Below, one piece after another: positions 6,999 through 10,158 of a stretch of 10,158 nucleotides of DNA; positions within the stretch are counted from its first letter, which is position 1, and each line of letters starts with the position of its first letter. The translations under genes were made by a program, and so were the position numbers. The notes below the pieces were generated by a model, which saw only the letters and a program-made list of their open reading frames with translations, made no database searches and was not told the DNA's origin. Origin of the DNA: Rubrivivax sp. (GTDB lineage Bacteria > Pseudomonadota > Gammaproteobacteria > Burkholderiales > Burkholderiaceae_C); assembly GCA_027484885.1 (NCBI GenBank), contig JAIXSD010000331.1:1-10158 (forward strand). Reading direction: 5' to 3'.

Positions 6999-7020
6999 CA
7001 CCGAGGCCGATCGGCCGGTG
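6999..7020. repeat. Inverted repeat / hairpin beside the terminator
   Basis: CACC and GGTG flank a 12-bp perfect palindrome GGCCGATCGGCC (7005-7016), with a GA bulge on one side. In a yggX transcript this would be a first stem-loop just before the terminator hairpin. Function is unknown; mRNA 3'-end stabilisation is a plausible inference. Confidence 0.6.
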
Positions 7021-7070
7021 CCGTGCTGTCTAGCCCGACGGCCGAGGTTCAGTGCAAAGTCGTGCCGTGA

Positions 7071-7130
7071 TCAAGCCGTGGGCGGGACGTAGCCCGCCAC
7101 CGCCTCGGCGCCAGCGCCGAAGAAGAACTG
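7071..7130 (-). pseudogene. Duplicated 3'-terminal fragment of yggX
   Basis: These 60 bases repeat 7197-7256 at an offset of 126 bp with four mismatches. From 7081 to 7130 only one base differs (7092 g versus 7218 a), and that change is synonymous in the yggX frame (GGC/GGT). Read on the minus strand, the fragment encodes the YggX tail [13 protein letters not shown] and on through a VPPTA ending to a TGA. There is no start codon, and a TGA lies upstream in frame, so it cannot be translated as YggX. It is a partial tandem duplication remnant. Confidence 0.85.
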
Positions 7131-7196
7131 TTGGTGATCACATCACCTGCGCTGCGCGCCGATGAGTGCTCCCCGCAGTTCTTGCCTTCGCGGAGC

Positions 7197-7256
7197 TCAG
7201 GCCGCTGGCGGGACGTAACCCGCCACCGCCTCGGCGCCAGCGCCGAAGAAGAACTG
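7197..7256 (-). repeat. Parent copy of the duplicated yggX tail
   Basis: This is the intact copy of the 60-bp direct repeat whose other copy lies at 7071-7130. It covers the last codons of yggX and its TGA stop. Similarity ends abruptly at 7256, after the gaactg hexamer. Confidence 0.85.
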
Positions 7257-7469
7257 CTCCATCTGGCGGGCCAGGTATTGGCGGGCGCGCAGGTCGGCCA
7301 GGTTCAGGCGGTTTTCATTGACCAGCATGGTCTGGTGCTTCATCCACAGCGCCCAGGCTTCCTTGCTGATGTTGTTGTAGATGCGCTTGCCCAGCTCGCC
7401 CGGGTAGGGCGCGAAATCCAGGCCTTCGCCTTCCTTGTTCAGATGGGTGCAATGGATGGTGCGTGCCAT
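7197..7469 (-). CDS. yggX: YggX, Fe(II)-trafficking / oxidative damage protection protein
   Basis: 90-residue small cytoplasmic protein, the usual family length. It matches E. coli YggX along its length: ARTIHCTHL with the conserved C7 near the N-terminus, then [18 protein letters not shown], and a [11 protein letters not shown] segment. The family protects Fe-S clusters from oxidative damage and is proposed to handle labile Fe(II). The C-terminus ends GYVPPAA. ATG 7469 is chosen because AGGA lies 7 nt upstream and family members begin MxRTI; a frame to 7508 adds 13 unconserved residues. It lies 124 nt downstream of argA on the same strand with a possible own promoter. Its last 60 bases are duplicated just downstream. 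Identity is firm; the biochemical role is less settled in the literature. Confidence 0.96.
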   Translation of the reverse strand: MARTIHCTHLNKEGEGLDFAPYPGELGKRIYNNISKEAWALWMKHQTMLVNENRLNLADLRARQYLARQMEQFFFGAGAEAVAGYVPPAA

Positions 7470-7541
7470 GGGTGAATCCTTGTGGGTCGTGAAAACGAAG
7501 CGAAACAAAAAGGTGTGTGGCTCGAGGGCTCAGGGTGGCGC

Positions 7542-7571
7542 ACTCTAGCGCGCGAGCAATGGCCGTGTCAG
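7542..7571 (-). promoter_or_regulatory. Possible promoter of yggX
   Basis: On the minus strand CTGACA (7566-7571) and TAGAGT (7542-7547) are separated by 18 nt, reasonable matches to sigma-70 boxes (5/6 and 4/6). They lie in the argA-yggX gap, about 73 nt before the yggX ATG. This would allow expression apart from argA. Confidence 0.4.
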
Positions 7572-7593
7572 CGGCGAGTTTTTTCCAGCGGGC

Positions 7594-8946
7594 TCAGCCC
7601 AGTTTTTTGACCAGGACCTGCGAGCGGCGGTCCCAGTTGTACTTGCGCTTGCGCTCTTCGGGCAGCCATTCCGGGTCCACCGGGTGGAAACCGCGCTTGA
7701 TGAACCAGTGCATGGTGCGGGTGGTCAGCACAAAAATGCTGCTCAGGCCCTGCGCCTTGGCGCGTTGCTCGATGCGCTTGAGGATGCGGTCGCCGTCGCC
7801 CTGGCCCTGAACATCGGGCGAGACGGTCAGCGCCGCCATCTCGGCCGTGCGCGCTTCCACGTAGGGGTAGAGCGCGGCGCAGCCGAAGATCACGCCATCG
7901 TGCTCGATCACGGTGTAGAGCTCGATGTCACGCTCGATCTCGGTCCGGTCGCGCTTGACCAGGGTGCCGTCGCGCTCGAAGGGCTCGATCAGGGCAATGA
8001 TGCCGCCGATATCGTCCGAGTCGGCCTCACGCAGGCTTTCCAGCTTTTCATCGACGACCATGGTGCCGATGCCGTCGTGGGTGTAGACCTCTTGCAAGAG
8101 GGCGCCGTCCACCGCGAAGGGCACGATGTGCGAGCGCTCCACGCCGGACTGGCAGGCCTTGACGCAGTGCTGCAGGTAGAAGTCGACATCGATGGGCGGC
8201 GTGGCGCCGGCGGCCGGCTTGTTCGAGCGCGCCAGCATGCGCACCGCGTCGGCCAGGGCCAGCTCGGTGTCGACCGGGCTGTCCGGATCGCTGGGGTCTT
8301 CGCGCACGCCGGCCACTTCGCAGACGAAGAGCAGCTTGTCGGCCTGCAGGGCGATGGCGGCGCTGGTGGCCACGTCTTCCATCGTCAAATTGAAGGCCTC
8401 ACCCGTGGGCGAAAAGCCAAACGGGGACAGCAGCACCACCGCACCGCTGTCGATGGCGCGCTGGATGGCGGCTGCATCGACGCGGCGCACCAGGCCGCTG
8501 TGCTGGAAATCGGTGCCATCGACGATGCCCACCGGGCGCGCCGTCAGGAAGTTGCCCGAAACCACCCGCACCGTGGCATTGGCCATGGGCGTGTTGGGCA
8601 GGCCTTGGGAGAAGGCCGCTTCGATCTCAAAACGCAGCTGGCCGGCGGCCTCCTGGGCGCAGTCCAGGGCCACGGCGTCGGTGATGCGCATGCCGTGGCT
8701 GTAGATGGCTTTCTGGCCCTTGGCGGCCAGCTGTTCATTCACCTGCGGGCGGAATCCGTGCACCAGCACGATCTTGATGCCCATGGCGTGCAGGATGGAC
8801 AGGTCCTGCACAAAAGCATTGAGCTTGCCCGCCGCCACCAGCTCACCCGGCATGCCCACCACAAAGGTCTCGCCTCGGTAAGCGTGGATGTAGGGCGCCA
8901 CGGCGCGAAACCAGGGGACGAAGGTGTGGGGGAAGACAAGGCTCAT
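7594..8946 (-). CDS. argA: N-acetylglutamate synthase (amino-acid N-acetyltransferase)
   Basis: 450-residue cytoplasmic enzyme that transfers acetyl from acetyl-CoA to L-glutamate, the first step of arginine biosynthesis. The N-terminal amino-acid-kinase-like domain (about 20-295) has the phosphate-loop-like VLVHGFRPQVNEQL and the LSPFGFSPTGEAFNL segment. The C-terminal GNAT domain (about 305-450) has the acetyl-CoA loop Q380-x-x-G383-x-G385 in VSPDVQGQGDGD, followed by a typical TTRTMHWFIKRGF end. Length matches bacterial ArgA. The ATG at 8946 starts directly with the family's N-terminal region. There is no Shine-Dalgarno sequence before it, while a -10-like CACAAT (8955-8960) ends only 8 nt upstream, so the mRNA could be nearly leaderless, though no -35 is visible. 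It is divergent from hrpA and upstream of yggX. In this class the kinase-like domain usually mediates arginine feedback inhibition. Confidence 0.97.
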   Translation of the reverse strand: MSLVFPHTFVPWFRAVAPYIHAYRGETFVVGMPGELVAAGKLNAFVQDLSILHAMGIKIVLVHGFRPQVNEQLAAKGQKAIYSHGMRITDAVALDCAQEAAGQLRFEIEAAFSQGLPNTPMANATVRVVSGNFLTARPVGIVDGTDFQHSGLVRRVDAAAIQRAIDSGAVVLLSPFGFSPTGEAFNLTMEDVATSAAIALQADKLLFVCEVAGVREDPSDPDSPVDTELALADAVRMLARSNKPAAGATPPIDVDFYLQHCVKACQSGVERSHIVPFAVDGALLQEVYTHDGIGTMVVDEKLESLREADSDDIGGIIALIEPFERDGTLVKRDRTEIERDIELYTVIEHDGVIFGCAALYPYVEARTAEMAALTVSPDVQGQGDGDRILKRIEQRAKAQGLSSIFVLTTRTMHWFIKRGFHPVDPEWLPEERKRKYNWDRRSQVLVKKLG

Positions 8947-9095
8947 GGCCCGGGATTGTGCCGCAGCTGCGGGTCTTCCCGGGGTGAGGTGCGCTCACGA
9001 TCCAGCACTTGAACGGTGCCAGGCTTCAGCGCCGAGCCGAGCGCTTGGCCACCCACCCGGGCAAGAACTCGCGCAGCACGGATAATCCGCGCCTC
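8947..9095. other. Divergent intergenic region argA / hrpA
   Basis: About 150 GC-rich bases between the divergent starts. A CACAAT -10-like box faces argA (8955-8960), and GATAAT (9080-9085) faces hrpA; neither has a matching -35. The hrpA frame is open back to 8988, so part of this stretch could be coding if a TTG at 9009 or 9045 is used. Confidence 0.5.
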
Positions 9096-10158
9096 GTGAA
9101 CGCCAAGCCCCCCCATCCCCCTCGTCCACCGGGCACCGCCCGCCCTGACACCCCGCGCTCGGCTCAGCCCGCTGCACGCCCGGCCCCCCGCCCGGCCGCC
9201 GGCGCGCCCGAGCCTGCCGAAGCGGCACGCCCGCCACGCCCAGCGCGGCCACCCCGGCCCCCGCGTTCCGAGAGCGAGCGGCCCTTGCCGCCCGCCAACC
9301 CGCTGCCGCCCATCACTTTCCCCGAATCGCTGCCAGTGTCGAGCCGGCGCGAGGACATCGCCCAGGCCCTGGCCGAGCACCAGGTCATCATCGTCTGCGG
9401 CGAGACCGGCTCGGGCAAGACCACCCAGCTGCCCAAAATTGCCCTGGCCCTGGGCCGCGGCCGCGCCAACACCGGCAAGCTGATCGGCCACACCCAGCCG
9501 CGCCGCATTGCCGCCAGCAGCGTGGCCAAGCGCATTGCCGACGAGCTGAAGACGCCGTTGGGCGAGATCGTCGGCTACAAGGTCCGCTTCCAGGACCGCC
9601 TGCAGCCGGGCGCCAGCGTCAAGCTGATGACGGACGGCATCTTGCTGGCCGAGACGCAGACCGACCCACTGCTCAAGGCCTACGACACGATCATCATCGA
9701 CGAGGCCCACGAGCGCTCGCTGAACATCGATTTCCTGCTCGGCTATCTGCGCGAGGTGCTGCCGCGCCGGCCGGACCTCAAGCTCATCGTCACCTCGGCC
9801 ACCATCGACGCCGACCGGTTTGCCAAGCATTTCGAGTCCGCCAAGGGGCCCGCTCCCGTCTTGATGGTCTCGGGCCGCACCTTCCCGGTCGAGCAGCGCT
9901 ACCGGCCGTTTGAAGAGTCGCGCGAGTACGACCTCAACAATGCGATTTGCGACGCGGTGGACGAGCTCTGGCGCGAGGGCGGCGGCGATGTGCTGGTCTT
10001 CCTGCCCGGCGAGCGCGAGATCCGCGAAGCCGCCGAGGCCTTGCGCAAGCACCACCCGCCCGGCGTCGAGGTGCTGCCCCTGTTCGCGCGCCTGTCGCAG
10101 CAGGAGCAGGACCGGGTCTTCGAGCCCCACGGCCAGCGCCGCATCGTGCTGGCCACCA
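9096..10158 (+). CDS. hrpA: ATP-dependent RNA helicase HrpA (3' end beyond window)
   Basis: N-terminal 354 codons of a DEAH-box RNA helicase; the full protein is normally about 1300 residues. HrpA acts on structured mRNA and stalled ribosomes in the cytoplasm. Walker A is GETGSGKTT from residue 102, followed by IGHTQPRR (motif Ia), DEAH at 202-205 and SAT at 234-236. The second RecA-like domain begins with [12 protein letters not shown]. Identity to E. coli HrpA around these motifs is high ([26 protein letters not shown]). Residues about 5-80 are Pro/Ala/Arg-rich and likely disordered, replacing the ordered E. coli N-terminus. The start is uncertain: GTG 9096 is the nearest candidate before the Pro-rich head, TTG 9045 and TTG 9009 are alternatives, TGA at 8985 bounds the frame, and no clear ribosome site marks any of them. 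Confidence 0.95.
   Translation, partial: MNAKPPHPPRPPGTARPDTPRSAQPAARPAPRPAAGAPEPAEAARPPRPARPPRPPRSESERPLPPANPLPPITFPESLPVSSRREDIAQALAEHQVIIVCGETGSGKTTQLPKIALALGRGRANTGKLIGHTQPRRIAASSVAKRIADELKTPLGEIVGYKVRFQDRLQPGASVKLMTDGILLAETQTDPLLKAYDTIIIDEAHERSLNIDFLLGYLREVLPRRPDLKLIVTSATIDADRFAKHFESAKGPAPVLMVSGRTFPVEQRYRPFEESREYDLNNAICDAVDELWREGGGDVLVFLPGEREIREAAEALRKHHPPGVEVLPLFARLSQQEQDRVFEPHGQRRIVLAT

Larger units (their letters stand above)
6891..7196. other. Intergenic stretch between yggX and the iron-binding protein
   Basis: These 306 bases contain no intact gene. From right to left they hold a spacer (7131-7196), a duplicated fragment of the yggX 3' end (7071-7130), a GGCC-type hairpin (6999-7020), an intrinsic terminator (about 6960-6993), and the Fur-like operator with the leader of the iron-binding gene (6891-6953). 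The spacer carries GGTGATCACATCACC (inverted GGTGAT/ATCACC) and an inverted CAGTTCTT pair (7123-7130 / 7176-7183). Confidence 0.75.

Noticed and set aside
6891..7001. 37-residue N-terminal extension of the iron-binding protein
   Set aside because: It would read through the Fur-like palindrome and a terminator and bury the signal peptide; ATG 6890 has a ribosome site and yields a normal signal peptide.
7684..9012. Plus-strand 442-codon frame opposite argA
   Set aside because: Same codon-register mirror effect; no recognisable motifs, and the minus strand encodes ArgA.
8943..10130. Minus-strand 395-codon frame opposite hrpA
   Set aside because: Mirror frame of the DEAH helicase, which has all its motifs on the plus strand.

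Overview
The window looks like chromosomal backbone of a GC-rich betaproteobacterium, probably Burkholderiales. The signs are the hrpA / argA / yggX neighbourhood, a betaproteobacterial-type H-NS protein with a TWSGRG C-terminal motif, and strong G/C bias at third codon positions. No tRNA, rRNA, CRISPR array, transposase or phage gene was seen. Everything from the left edge to about 8946 is encoded on the minus strand; hrpA at the right edge is the only plus-strand gene. Both edge genes are truncated by the window.

Layout in minus-strand transcription order (right to left). argA (7594-8946) encodes N-acetylglutamate synthase, the first arginine step, and is divergent from hrpA (9096 to the right edge), a DEAH RNA helicase with a Pro/Arg-rich head. 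Next is yggX (7197-7469), an Fe(II)-handling, oxidative-damage-protection protein. Just past its stop lies a second, 60-bp copy of its 3' end (7071-7130), then a hairpin and a terminator (6960-7020). A 19-bp perfect palindrome resembling a Fur box (6935-6953) follows, ahead of a periplasmic Fe(3+)-binding protein (5808-6890) that has no permease or ATPase beside it here. A small H-NS family gene (5345-5644) follows with its own clear sigma-70 promoter, and a bidirectional terminator at 5144-5172 closes that unit.

The leftmost block starts with a possible 26-codon leader ORF (4958-5038). It overlaps the start of a 1106-residue membrane-bound MASE1-PAS-GGDEF-EAL protein (1641-4961). Only 9 nt separate that gene's stop from the GTG start of dnaG (1-1631, 3' end outside), in the same reading frame and with no Shine-Dalgarno sequence, so a c-di-GMP enzyme gene and the replicative primase gene appear to be translationally linked.

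Most worth a second look: the DnaG linker, with five tryptophans spaced exactly six residues apart in a Lys-rich block beside an acidic Asp/Tyr block; the in-frame EAL/dnaG junction; the duplicated yggX tail; the palindromic Fur-like site on an orphan iron-binding protein; and the Leu in place of Arg in the H-NS DNA-binding loop. I found no clearly new multi-gene system; the genes are recognisable families in partly unusual arrangements.
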